64,000 nucleotides of DNA. It comes from Rhodeus uyekii (lineage: Eukaryota > Chordata > Actinopteri > Cypriniformes > Acheilognathidae). Below the pieces are notes generated by a model, which saw only the letters and a program-made list of their open reading frames with translations, did not search any database and was not told where the DNA came from. The stretch lies in assembly GCA_037043235.1 (NCBI GenBank), contig JAWRVZ010000042.1, forward strand, positions 604,501 to 668,500, read 5' to 3'. Shown here piece after piece: positions 35,461 to 47,290 of this stretch. How positions within the stretch are numbered: position 1 is the first letter of the stretch; every line of letters begins with the position of its first letter. The translations under genes and the position numbers were made by a program.

Positions 35461-37514
35461 CATTTCTTGTTTTATAGTCTTGTTTTTGTGGAAAAAGTGG
35501 ATGTGGTTTTAGTAAACAGCAGCTGAGAGTTTCTGACCTCGACAGGCAATGAATGAATAAAGTAAATTATTAATAAGATATAAATATATATATGTGTGTG
35601 TAATAATCGGTAAATCACTTTGTTTCACTGAAATGCAACAAAACTCTGCACTCTGACTGTTTCACCAGGGACTGTTTGTTATTGTATCACAGCGATTCGT
35701 TATATTTTAGCTGCGGGAATGCCGCTTGTCTGATGATTGATTTAACAATCAATATGGAATTATGTATATTGATATGAAATAGTCGTTAATACCGAATAAA
35801 TATTAACAGTGTGTCATATATGGATTAGATTGTGTGGGAAACATTCCATTTAGACTTGATTCATTTATATAAGCATTTTACCTGTAATCAAATCTGCAGA
35901 AATAGGCCTGTCGCAGACAAATTTGGATGTGTGAATCCCCAGGCGTGTCGCGTTCGCGCTGTATTAGTTATTCACAGCAGTCTTCTTTTAGCTTCTTTCA
36001 GTGTGCTTGTTAGTATGAAAAAATGCAGCTTTTTTTGAAATGCAAAAATACATTTGTGTTTTTTATTTATTTATATATATATAAACACGTATATGTGTGT
36101 TGTCTAAAGACTCAAACCTCTCTCACTGGAATCCCTCTCTGTCTGAATTTAGGCCGTTGATTTCCTGTGGCACAGCTGGGAAGTTCTGGAAAGCTTTTCC
36201 TGTCTAAAAAGAAACAAAAGCGCTCAGTCCTCTGTGATTAGGGAGCTTTCCCGAGGATCTGGTGGTTCGTTCTGTGTTCACATGCTCTGACCTTCAAAGG
36301 TAACGGAGATCTCAAAGTGCCACAGGCAAAGATTGGGCACGAAAGGGGAAGATTGAGAGGGCGAAAGTGAGAAGAGAGTTTAAAGAGCAAAGAGAAATGC
36401 TATCAGGGGCACTTGAGAAATCATTAACCTGGAGGGGACGTGTGCACAATCCTCCATTCTCTGACAGCATTAATTGGCTGCTCCCATTAAAAACAGGGGA
36501 TGATGATCTGTCTGTCTGTCTCTCTCCATCCATCCATCCGTCTCTCTCCATCCATCCATTGAAGTTGAATATGCAAATATGATGTCAACACTTACATTTT
36601 GAGTGCTTACGATTCTATTGAGATTTTTCAAATTTAAATAAAATAAAATAAAAATATATATATATAAATATTTTGAAGCAATGGCAAAAAAAGAAAAGAA
36701 AGAAAGAACCATATTTGGTTTCCCAAAAAACAAAAATAACAATTGGCTCCTCAACATACTGTTTTATTTGAACACTTTAAAAACTTTTTCCTCTATAAGA
36801 ACATTCTGTGCTATGGGATGATGTTGAATGTTCTTCATGGAACCATCAATGCCAATCAAGTTTTATGTGTAATGGTGTATAAGAAACTAAGCTTGCTCGC
36901 AGGATGAATGAATCGCAGCTGTAGAGCAGGATTGTGTGCTGGTGAAATGTGTGTGAGATGTCAGATGTGCTGCTCTATATACAAGCATTGGGAGTGTGTG
37001 TATATGTACAGCAGACTGTTGAACTGTGAAAAAAGATCAAAATATCAGGCGCTCGTATCAAACTCGACAGCTCTGGCTGAAGGTGATATGCATCCTTTTA
37101 CACTTCAAACACGCTCTTTGAAGTATTTCCCACATATTTATTTTGTTTGTGAAAATTTGTCTGTGTGCATTGCTATTTTTGTGTGTTGGATGTATGGAAT
37201 GTGAGGATATCTGTATGTAGTGCCTCTTGAAAAACTTGAACTGCTGAGATGTTTACTGCGGTTGTAGGAATGTGAAGAGTTTCAGGAGAAGTAATAAAAG
37301 TGAAGTCCGGAACATTAAATTGGCCCTGTAGGCACAGAACCAACCTGAATCTAATAGAATCAGATCTGATGAAATTACCAGGAAGTATTGCTTATATTTT
37401 TAACAGGCTCTCCTTCATATTGGAATTCTGGTTATTTTTTTCCATTCTAATCCCTCGGTGCATCTAATCTTTGTTCTTTTACCAAATCATCTCATCTCAA
37501 ATCATCTTTACCAA
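35461..37514. other. intronic sequence, mostly unassigned
   Basis: Contains a short CCAT cluster (36525-36560). At 36700-36865 there are motifs (gaaccatatttggttt, tgttcttcatggaaccatca) of a fish repeat I recall with GGTTCTT ends, without clear boundaries. Confidence 0.5.
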
Positions 37515-37654
37515 CACTCACTCACTCACTCACTCACTCACTCACTCACTCACTCACTCACTCACTCACTCACTCACTCACTCACTCACTCACTCACTCA
37601 CTCACTCACTCACTCACTCACTCACTCACTCACTCACTCGCACACTCTCTCTAT

Positions 37655-37707
<53 letters not shown>

Positions 37708-37731
37708 ACACTCTCTCTCTCACACACACAC
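37515..37731. repeat. compound microsatellite: (CACT)n, (CA)n, (CT)n
   Basis: About 31 units of CACT (37515-37640) are followed by about 23 CA units (37657-37702), then CT and CA tracts. The frames reading THSLTHSL are translations of the repeat. Confidence 0.97.
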
Positions 37732-38024
37732 TGTATTATTATTGGACAGGTACAATATTTTTTTAAGTCATTTTTACATATTACCGTACTCATCAAGGTA
37801 AAACTATCTGTTACAAATTGCTAGGCTATTGCTTTTTGGAATTACTTTAATAGTTACGTTTTCACAACATTAATCACAGTACACAATCATGAATTAATTT
37901 CTAAACTGAATAATTTCTCAATTAAAAAACAATACAAAATTGATCTTTATGATCAAATAAACAGTTCTCAGGTACATAGTGTCTGTTATTATACATCTTT
38001 TGCATTAAAAACATGCATATACAA

Positions 38025-38866
38025 TAGGGCTGTAACGATACGGCAGGTGGCGAATACGAATACGTATCACGATACAGGGTTACGAATATGAATACTTATT
38101 CACGAATACACACTTCATGAAAAGAAAAAGAAAAACATTATTTTACCATCACTTTAATGACTTTACCAGTTCATACTGAGTTCAAAGATGCATCCAGGTA
38201 CAAACAACAATATTATACACTAGGCAGTTCACAGCACTGTCACACAGCTTACAATACATAGCCTCCCTGGCATTTAAAACAAAATATTTAACTTAATTAG
38301 TATTAAGTAACTTTGGAAAGGAAAAAGGTCCGACATGGTGGCGGGAATATATGCTAGACTGCACTACGGCTTGTCGCTACTTCAATGCATACGATAATTT
38401 ATATTAAATGCAGTAGCGTTATGAATTGAGCTGATTTCCTCATACTAGGAAGATATAATCAAGATTTGAATCAGCCCAAGTAAAAATGGCAATTTCTTAT
38501 AATTATTTTAATGAATTTGCCAGATGTCGTAACCTCCGCCGAACAATACCACCCTTTCATACTCGCGAGCAGAGTTACCTCCCTTCCATACTCGCCCAGC
38601 AGTGACTCGCCAGCCACTGCGCATGTCACTATGAGCGATCGTTTCCGTTTTAGTCAGTGTTTACTTCCCGAACGTCTGCACTGAAAAGCGTGCCGATTTA
38701 ATCATGCTTTTGGAAGAAATTTCGTTTTTTATGCCTACCGGACCATAAGTTGAAGTTCAGGTTGTATTCGCCAATATTCGGTTCATAGCCTCGCGAATAC
38801 GATACGTATTCGCCAGAAGAGAAATATTCGGTGCACCGAATATTCGATTGTATCGTTACAGCTCTA
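38025..38866. mobile_element. hAT-type non-autonomous DNA transposon
   Basis: The ends tagggctgtaacgata and, at the right, tatcgttacagctcta are terminal inverted repeats of the CAGGGCTG...hAT style. The flanks atatacaa (38017-38024) and atatacag (38867-38874) match at 7 of 8 positions, as expected for the 8-bp hAT target duplication. Subterminal regions are full of gaatac, cgtattcg and cgaatattcg motifs in both orientations. No transposase frame is visible. Confidence 0.8.
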
Positions 38867-38874
38867 ATATACAG

Positions 38875-41171
38875 TAGTGGCCAAAAGTAATGTCCGGAAG
38901 GTGTATTTGTGTTTACTGACCCTACAAGTTTGGTTAAACTATCAAAATGTGTGGAAATATTATATGTGCTAAACATTTTAAAAATTAGGCAAGAACAAAA
39001 CTCTAAACCTGGTTAATGTGTTTATCATTAAAAAGCAAATTCCAGAAATATTGCATAGAAAAATAAAAAGCTCTTAGTAATTATTAATTTTTAATTGGTT
39101 CTCTCTTGTTTTTGCACGTTCATAATTTCTTTGTATGACAGACAAATCAAGTTGTTATCAGAAATAAAAATACTGACACCAAGCACAACTATGCAATATT
39201 CTTACAAATTTGTTTTAATAATTTTGAATGAAAGATGAAGATATTTCTGTATGGCTTGTGCTGTTTAATACGGATAATAAAAGAAAGTCATCAGGGTATA
39301 ACTTCAATTCATTCAATAACCCTACTATAAAAAATAACTTTACATGTTGTTTGAACACAACTGTGTGTATAACCACCTTATAATACATAAAAAGTGACTC
39401 AAAATGAGTAATTTGTGTTTTCTATACATTGACATCACAATGTAACGAGCCTCAGCCATGACTGTACACAGTCCGCCATATCTACCATGTGTGTATATAG
39501 AAAATACTGGGAAATCGGAGTGGAAAGTGTGCTTTTTGTCCTGTTTATTTGTTGTTGCTGGATTATCCAGGCCAGGAGCTGTAAAGGCTGCACCCTCTTC
39601 TGGAAAAAAAGGGGCGGGGAGCAAAAACTAATTTGCAGTTAAAGACACGCACATGAAAATAGCCAAAGAAGAGTATTTAAGGCATGGTATAAGTGATCTT
39701 AGGGCTGAATCTTCATAGACACATCTGGGGATGCCGAAGACTTATATTACATCTTGTAAAAAGGGGCATAATGGGTTCCCTTTAAATTTCACTAAGCAGC
39801 CTGTCCATACAGCAAGAGACATGATTTTGATGTTTGGTGTTAAATGTGTTGATGGATGGATTTGTTTTGACCGAGAACATTGTTGCAGAGGCTGTGCGTG
39901 GGGTTTTTAGAGGACTGCTAGTTGTAGTTGAAGGTGAGAGTTTATGATGGGGACTCAGTGTCCAGAACTCTGTGACTCACAGCGGTTCACCGTCAGCTCG
40001 CGGGCTCTTGATTTATGGGTTTGGAGAACCACAAATAATCTCCCTGACACAGAGAAACCCTTCTGTCATAAAGTGCGTCTCCTGCTCATCTTTCATCACT
40101 TTGCAGCCTCTCCTTTCTGTGTTATTGGTGGCAAGCAGATATTTATGATGTAAAAGAAATGCGACGTCGTTAATCTGTGACGTTGCATCTAAAAGCGCTG
40201 CAGTGTTGGTGACTTCCTTTGGCGTTTCTGAGGCATGAGGGCTGCTTATTTGTGCAAACGTATTTTGAGTGACTATATTTAATTTGATAACTTCAAGGAT
40301 AAAATGGAGGAATCCCTTGGGAAAAAGAAGCACGCTTTTAGAAAGAGTATTTATGAATATGCATACCTAATACAAACTGAATGTAATGGTTTTGGACACT
40401 TAACTGCATGCCTTTTTTTAAAATGAATGAAAATATAAGGGTATGCATGTGAGAGTGCCTTTTTGACCCATTTAAGTAGGACTTAAGGAAATCTTTGTAT
40501 GTAGTTTCAAATAATTACTTTTATAATTAGTTTGAAAAGAATAATTAGTGAATAATTAGTTTTATTACCTTTATGGTAAGTGTTCTGTCAAATGTACTTT
40601 AATAAAACTTTAATATAATTTCTATTGAAACTTGAATGTCATGAATTTAAATGTACACATTTGTAATGAATTTGCAGTTTAGTTCATCTAAAATATATTA
40701 ACTTTAAATGTAATACTGAATAATGCACTTTAATATAATTAGAATTAGAATAAAGTATTTTACATGTCCTTTACTATGCAAGGCAACACATGAAAAGAAA
40801 AAATATGTTTAAAACCTGTCATGATTTCTCCTTTTTTATGTTTTGGGACTTTTATTTTGAAGTTAGCCTCTTGTTACCCAGTGTATGTATTCCTCTGTGT
40901 TTAAACTGTCTTTTGTTGGTATTTTCTTTACATGTACACAAGTAAAGTTGTTGCACTTCAGTTCCCTGTCTGTATTATTGTCGTCTCCTTTTTATCTTTG
41001 CGAGTTTATTTAACTGATATTAACAAGACCTTTAATTTGACCTTATGTCAAAATGCCCTTGTAAAAGTGTTAAGAAGCAGCCATGAAAGCGTACTCTCTT
41101 TAAGTGCACTTATGTGGCATTTTATTTCAGTAATATTTTACTTGCAAGTACAGTTTTTCATTTAAACATAC
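38875..41171. other. intronic sequence, mostly unassigned
   Basis: It begins acagtagtggccaaaagtaa, which looks like the end of a Tc1/mariner-type element, but no partner end was found. The rest is AT-rich with no supported feature. Confidence 0.45.
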
Positions 41172-41189
41172 TTAAGATTTGAAGAACAC

Positions 41190-41640
41190 TACAAGTGCAC
41201 ATTCTTTTTCACAGAGGACTTGTCTTTTATTGTCATGTGCACACAGGAACAGGAAATGACAACAGGAAATGGCAAAATGTGAACAAATGTGGACGTATAA
41301 TGCAAAAGCATCTAATGTGCTATTTGGTGTGGTCTCCTGGGCCAGTCCTGCATTGGACAGGCCGCTGACACCGTAGGCTCTTCCCCTTGGCTGCGGCCCC
41401 AACGAAACCGGCTGGCTCTGCTCCGCTTCACTGACCTGTGCAGGAAGAGCCTGGGCTTCCCTCCGGCGGGGCAGAAGGTTGGAGCCGGCCTGTCGAGGGC
41501 TGTGTTCCCTCACGCCTCCACCAGCAGGCTGGCCGCCAACCTGAGCGCCACGGCCAGGGCGACACCATCCCATCATCCTCTCTGTTCTCACTGCAACAGA
41601 TGGAAACGCTCTCACTGTCAACTCAGGCCTAAACAAGCCT
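41190..41640 (-). repeat. GC-rich segment with AATAAA-type 3' end, possible retrocopy or TE 3' end
   Basis: Bases 41330-41620 are far more GC-rich than the surroundings. On the minus strand the segment ends with gtgcacatgacaataaaaga (AATAAA near 41230), a common 3'-end style of reverse-transcribed sequences. A 154-codon minus frame (41172-41636) spans it, but another minus frame also reads protein-like (CPAGGKPRLFLHRSVKRS, ending in a stop). I recognise no family, and no poly-A or target duplication was found. Confidence 0.4.
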
Positions 41641-42071
41641 ACAGTTACATCATAATAATTGCTTGTTCTATCTTTTATTAAGTTGGCTTGAGAAAGCCAA
41701 CTTAGTGATATTGTATCTAAACTTATTATTATTATTATTATTCTTCTTACCTAAAATTCTCAATGCATCTCCTCCTAGAGCTTTAAAGCTACAACCACTA
41801 AACTCTGCTCAGACTTCAGACCTGTTCTGACTTGAGTTGCTATCCCTTTTCAGACTGATCAGACTTATGATTTTTGATAAAACTGAAGATTAAAGTCATA
41901 AAATCTCCATAGACTTTCACTAATGAAGTGAAAACTGAATTTTAGATAGAGCGTCCACTCCATCTGTTGGTAACATCACAACATTACACCTGATATATAA
42001 TACATTTCAATACAGTATGTGTGAACATGTCCATTCCAATGGGCATGCATTTTATTTTTTTAAATCCTGAA

Positions 42072-43443
42072 AAAAAACTTGCAGGTCTACAATCGATTTT
42101 TTACTTTAATTAGTAAGTTAAATCTCTCTATTTTACATTCATAATATCACAAAATTACACCCCTGTCAGTGAGAGCACTGAAGTTTGAACGAATCAGAGC
42201 GCTGCAATTCAAAGCCTCAAAGCTTTTCAAAGACGCCATTACTGCTGGAGAGAGAGATCATAATCTCCTAAAATAGATTTATGTGAGAGAGTTTATGATC
42301 AAACGGAAATTGTTTCCGATTATCAAGTAACCGCTGCAGCGTGTTTCCTTGAAGATTTATGCACTTATATGGCCAAATTCTGACTCTCATTCGTCTTTAC
42401 TCGGCAACGGAGTACATTACTATGGGGAAGGTAGGTGAAGTTTAAACGCGCGTCCTCCTGGACTCGCGCCAAAGCATAACCGTCTAAGCACCTACGTTTA
42501 TTTATAGCGCTCATTTATGTACTTTATTGCCGAATTCTGACTCTCGCTCGTGAGTCAATATACATTGGAAAAGGCTTCCCTGAGCAGCGCGCGCGCTGAC
42601 TCTCTTCAAATGCAGCATCTAACAGTCAAAGTTATTTATAACTAATTCTTGAGTATATAGTTACATTGTGTTAATTCTTTTATCTGCTTTTAACTAAAGT
42701 CTGACTCCTGTTCTCGAGTTCAAACGCGCTTCCTGAGCAGATTCGCTGATAGATCGAAAAAAACTTGCAGGTCTACAATCGATTTTTTACTTTAATTAGT
42801 AAGTTAAATCTCTCTATTTTACATTCATAATATCACAAAATTACACCCCTGTCAGTGAGAGCACTGAAGTTTGAACGAATCAGAGCGCTGCAATTCAAAG
42901 CCTCAAAGCTTTTCAAAGACGCCATTACTGCTGGAGAGAGAGATCATAATCTCCTAAAATAGATTTATGTGAGAGAGTTTATGATCAAACGGAAATTGTT
43001 TCCGATTATCAAGTAACCGCTGCAGCGTGTTTCCTTGAAGATTTATGCACTTATATGGCCAAATTCTGACTCTCATTCGTCTTTACTCGGCAACGGAGTA
43101 CATTACTATGGGGAAGGTAGGTGAAGTTTAAACGCGCGTCCTCCTGGACTCGCGCCAAAGCATAACCGTCTAAGCACCTACGTTTATTTATAGCGCTCAT
43201 TTATGTACTTTATTGCCGAATTCTGACTCTCGCTCGTGAGTCAATATACATTGGAAAAGGCTTCCCTGAGCAGCGCGCGCGCTGACTCTCTTCAAATGCA
43301 GCATCTAACAGTCAAAGTTATTTATAACTAATTCTTGAGTATATAGTTACATTGTGTTAATTCTTTTATCTGCTTTTAACTAAAGTCTGACCCCTGTTCT
43401 CGAGTTCAAACGCGCTTCCTGAGCAGATTCGCTGATAGATCGA
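42072..43443 (+). repeat. near-identical 686-bp tandem duplication
   Basis: The sequence starting aacttgcaggtctacaatcg at 42077 recurs at 42763, with gcaggt at 42081 and 42767, a period of 686. The copies agree essentially base for base; the one difference I noticed is ctgactcctg versus ctgacccctg. Both end in gcagattcgctgatagatcg. The unit has no coding potential I recognise. Confidence 0.95.
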
Positions 43444-43489
43444 TGTTTTGTGAACACTTAAACAGTAAATGAAATAAGATTTTTAAAGG

Positions 43490-43930
43490 ATGCAAAAAAC
43501 ATGGCAGATCGATTCAAACTGTAAACTGCTTGAGATTAAAAAAAACTGCATTACTCTGCTGCATTACATGAGCAGGAATTATTTAAAAAATACTAATATT
43601 TAAGTTATTTTGTTTCCCATGGAGGAAGGCTTTATACAAATATTACATTGCGTTGATTCCTTTATCTGCTATAATTGCCGTGTTGAACTGAAGTCTGACA
43701 TGGCAGATCGAGTCAATCTGAAAACTGCTTGAGATTAGAAAAAACTGCATTACTCTCCTCATTGTACTTTAGCAGGAATTATTTTAAAAATACTAATATT
43801 TAAGTTTGTTTCCCATGAAGGAAGGATTTACATATACATCTAAAAAGTATGTATTAGAGGCTCCATATACGCGCGTCCTCCCGCATTCGCGCATCCACGC
43901 CTAAGCGCCTACGTTTATTTATAGCGCGTA
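43490..43930. repeat. diverged tandem units of about 199 bp and a partial third copy of the 686-bp unit
   Basis: The phrase catggcagatcga, then aaactgcttgagatta and gcaggaattattt occurs twice, 199 bases apart (43500 and 43699). The stretch gcgcgtcctcc, then cgcctacgtttatttatagc (43872-43925) matches part of the 686-bp unit. Confidence 0.8.
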
Positions 43931-43964
43931 AATTTATTCACACACATACATGCATATCTATCTA

Positions 43965-44298
43965 TGTCACAAGGCGCAGGATCGTGTGCGATGCGGAGCA
44001 TACGCGGAGCCAGAAATGCAAGTAAACACTTTATTCAATAACAAAAACAAAAGCACGCGATGGTGCAAACTCAACAGAAATAACATCCACACACGACTAG
44101 GGAACATAACATTAACAATCGACAACAGGGGAGTGAACATGGAGAACTTAAATACTGACTATGATTAACAGAAACACAAAACACCTGTGACTGATAAGTG
44201 CTAATGGGAACTGGGTGAGGTGAGATCAGGAACGGGGAACATGTGACACAGACAAGGTAAACTAAGAGTCCAGGGTGAAAACTAACATAAACGTGACA
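43965..44298 (-). mobile_element. solo LTR with 5-bp target duplication
   Basis: The segment begins TGTCAC and ends GTGACA and is flanked by ATCTA on both sides (43960-43964 and 44299-44303), the signature of an LTR insertion. On the minus strand it has a TATA-like tatttaag (44147-44154) and, downstream, AATAAA (44030-44035), giving the U3-R-U5 order. It has no coding content. It is nested inside the TTAA-type element and so is younger. The parent LTR retrotransposon family is not determined. Confidence 0.78.
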
Positions 44299-44327
44299 AT
44301 CTACATCTATATTGTAAATATAAAGGG

Positions 44328-44620
44328 CTCCATATACATGCAGTGTAACTGCTGTCTGTTTTGAAAGTGGTAAGACTACATAAATAATGCTTAATTACAT
44401 CTTTAAAATAGAAATAAAACAAAGTATTATTCACAGTATCACAGTACCATTTATTTATATATATATATATATACACACACACATCTATTTAGTATATATA
44501 AAAGGCTACATATAGTGTAACTGTGGTGTAACTGCAGTCTCTTTTGAAAGTGATTAGCCTATATTAATAATGCTTAATTACAGCTTTAAAATAGAAATAA
44601 AACAAAGTATTATTCACAGT

Positions 44621-44677
<57 letters not shown>

Positions 44678-44685
44678 CTCTATAC

Positions 44686-44765
<80 letters not shown>

Positions 44766-44885
44766 CACATCTATTTAGTATATATAAAAGGCTACATATA
44801 CATGCAGTGTAACTGCAGTCTCTTTTGAAAGTGATTAGCCAGCTTTAAAATAGAAATTAAACAAAGTATTTTTCGCATTAGTGAA
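44328..44885. repeat. three tandem units with (TA)n microsatellites
   Basis: The landmarks tgtaactgc, then cttttgaaagtg and aaaatagaaat (followed by aaaacaaagt or taaacaaagt) recur from about 44328, 44504 and 44788. The first two units end in TA runs with ACACAC patches (44455-44482 and 44623-44761). The repeat frames reading YIYIYI are translations of the microsatellite. Confidence 0.85.
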
Positions 44886-45019
44886 AACTGACCGTTAAAA
44901 GCCAAGGATGTAATTAAACCGTAAACATTTTTTTAAACTAATTACAATTTTCCAACACTTTGGGGATCAAAAAGCATAATTATAACTTATTTTTAAGTTT
45001 AAACTCTCAAAACTTTTTA

Positions 45020-45180
45020 AGCTAATTAACGATAAATCTTGCTAACAATATGCTAATTCAGCAAATTCTTGCCAGCAACATGCTTATTTATGTTAAATGT
45101 TGCTAATGACTTCAGAATTCATACTAAATCTTGCTAGCAACAAGATAATTAACATTAAATCTTGCTAGCAAAATTGATCA
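45020..45180. repeat. CTTGCTAGCAAC-type short tandem repeat
   Basis: The stretches aaatcttgctaacaatatgc, cttgccagcaacatgctta, atcttgctagcaacaagata and atcttgctagcaaaattga recur at about 30-60 base intervals. Confidence 0.7.
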
Positions 45181-45478
45181 TCAATTGATTAAAGATTAAA
45201 TTATGATCAAAGAACATAACGACACCTTAGTAACTGCCTAGAAACAACGCAAGGCAATAACTAACAAGAGTATATATGCTCAAGATCTAATTCTTTCCAT
45301 CTATCCATCTGTAAACTTTCAAAACTTTTTAAGCTTTTACAAATAAATTTAACTTTCAGGCTAGGCTTTCTCAAGCCAACTGAAGTTTATATCATAAACT
45401 TCCTCTATCTAGTTATCTTTTAATAATGTATCATAATATTTTATTCAAACTAATACGTTTTCTAAAATTGTATTGTTG

Positions 45479-46480
45479 CATCTGTCTGTCTATCTATCTA
45501 TTAGTCTGTCTGTCTGTCAGTCCATCCATCCATCCATTGTTCTTCCATCTATTATTCTTCCATCCATCCATTCAACATTGTATTGTTCCATTGGTCTGTC
45601 TATCTATGAGTCTGTCTGTCCATCAATCCATCCTTCAGTCATTGTATTGTTCCATCGGTCTGTCTGTCCATCAATCCATCCTTCAGTCATTGTATTGTTC
45701 CATCTATCTATCATAGTATTGTTCCATCAGTCTGTCTATCTATCTATGAGTCTGTCCATCCATCCGTCTATCTATCATTGTATTGTTCCATCCATTCATC
45801 TATCATTGTATTGTCCCATCAGTCTGTCTATCTATGAGTCTGTCTGTCCATCCATCAGTCATTGTATTGTTCAGTTCATCCATCCATCCATCTATCATTG
45901 TATTGTTCCATTGGTCTGTCTATCTATCTATGAGTCTGTCCATCCATCCATCCATCTATCTATCATTGTATTGTTCCATCAGTCTGCCTATCTATGAGTC
46001 TGTCTGTCTGTCCATCCATCCATCCATCCATCCATCATTGTATTGTTCCATTCATCCATCATTGTATTGTTCCATCCATCCATCCATCATTGTATTGTTC
46101 CATTCATCCATCATTGTATTGTTCCATCCATCCATCCATCATTGTATTGTTCCATCCATCTATCTATAATTGTATTGTTCCATCAGTCTGCCTATCTATG
46201 AGTCTGTCTGTCTGTCCATCCATCCATCATTGTATTGTTCCATCCATCCATCCATCCATCCATCCATCCATCTATCATTGTATTGTTCCATTAGTCAGTC
46301 TGTCTATCTATGAGTCTGTCCATCCATCCATCCATCTATCTATCATTGTATTGTTCCATCCATTTATCTATAATTGTATTGTTCCATCAGTCTGTCTGTC
46401 TGTCCATCCATTCATCTATCATTGTATTGTTCCATTCATCCATCCATCTGTGATTGTATTTTTCCATCCATTCATCCACC
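45479..46480. repeat. 1-kb compound satellite of CCAT, TCTA and TCTG units with an ATTGTATTGTTCCATC core
   Basis: Tetranucleotide runs (ccatccatc, tctatcta, tctgtctg) alternate with a conserved cattgtattgttccatc element that recurs about 20 times. Some blocks form longer higher-order units (for example catcagtctgtctatc, then tatgagtctgtc). Frames reading IHPSI and HCIVP are translations of it. Confidence 0.95.
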
Positions 46481-46996
46481 TGCTTTGTTTGTGTTGACAC
46501 ATCTTGTCTCTGCTGTAGCTGTGAGTATTTCCTGTCTTGAATTTTTAATAGCTCACACAAAACAGGAAGTCCCGGTGCTGAATCAGTGTGTGACACATGA
46601 GAAATTGATGAAAAGAGAATGATGAAGAGCAGAGATGTAAGACGAGAAGGCTGTAGTTATAATTCATCTTTTCTGAGATTTCGTCTCATTTACTGAACTG
46701 AGCTTGAAACCAAAGGATGCCTTTGATCCCTGCAGCACTCATATTACGTTATATTTTAGTTTTCCCATGGACAGACGGAGAGAGACCAGTAGAAATGACA
46801 TTCTAGAAGGAAAGGTCTCATACGGTTTCTTTTCACAGGAAATAATGCACCTGTAATTGCTCTGTCAGTGTGGCCTGGTGTTATTTTTATTTGACACAAT
46901 TGTAGCTGGTTGAATCTATCTGAAATATGTTCAAGTCATACTTCAAAAGAAAAAATAAGAAATTATATTTTATATATAAATTTGTGAAGTCTATTT
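46481..46996. other. intronic sequence, no feature recognised
   Basis: Unique-looking interval between two blocks of the same satellite. Confidence 0.6.
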
Positions 46997-47290
46997 TATA
47001 GACTACTTCCATCCATCCACCCCTCCATTCATCATTGTATTGTTCCACCTTTCTGTCTATCGTCCTTCCTTCCTTCCTCTCTTCCTTCCAATCAGTTTTA
47101 GCTTTCCCTGTGGAAAAACAAGAACTTTCTCATTCTGAAAATTTGTCGTTTTTTTCCATCCATCCATCCTTCATTCCTATCAGTTTTAGCTTTCCCTGGG
47201 GAAAAACAAGACCTGTCTCCTTCTGAACATCTGTCATTTATATCCTTCCATCCATTGTTCTATCATCCATCCATCTATCCATAGTTTTAT
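46997..47290. repeat. outlying CCAT satellite block with a duplicated unit
   Basis: catccatccacccctccattc and attgtattgttcca (47034) match the 45.5-46.5 kb satellite. Two copies of atcagttttagctttccctg, each with aaaaacaag and ttctgaa, lie about 90 bases apart (47090 and 47178). Confidence 0.8.

Larger units (their letters stand above)
41679..45381. mobile_element. large TTAA-type DNA transposon (non-autonomous), heavily repeated inside
   Basis: The left end TTAA then gttggcttgagaaagcc and the right end, in reverse complement gttggcttgagaaagcc (45364-45380), are 17-bp inverted repeats. TTAA flanks the left and TGAA the right. A TTAA target is known for Kolobok and piggyBac groups; I cannot choose between them. 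The left end is itself palindromic (gttggctt...aagccaac). It holds a 686-bp tandem duplication, a nested solo LTR, TA microsatellites and cttgctagcaac repeats. No transposase frame is visible. Confidence 0.55.

Noticed and set aside
37458..37824. Long open frames reading THSLTHSL and HTHTHT
   Set aside because: They are translations of the CACT and CA microsatellites, open in several frames, with no start context or domain.
38872..39200. Second DNA transposon starting acagtagtggccaaaagtaa
   Set aside because: Only one possible end was seen. No inverted partner or duplication, so it is not called as an element.
41172..41636. 154-codon minus-strand frame as a gene
   Set aside because: GC-rich composition keeps several frames open. 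No domain, splice signal or parent gene was recognised. Kept only as a repeat or retrocopy candidate.
45426..46622. Several frames of up to 174 codons (IHPSI, HCIVP)
   Set aside because: They translate the CCAT/TCTA satellite in all frames.
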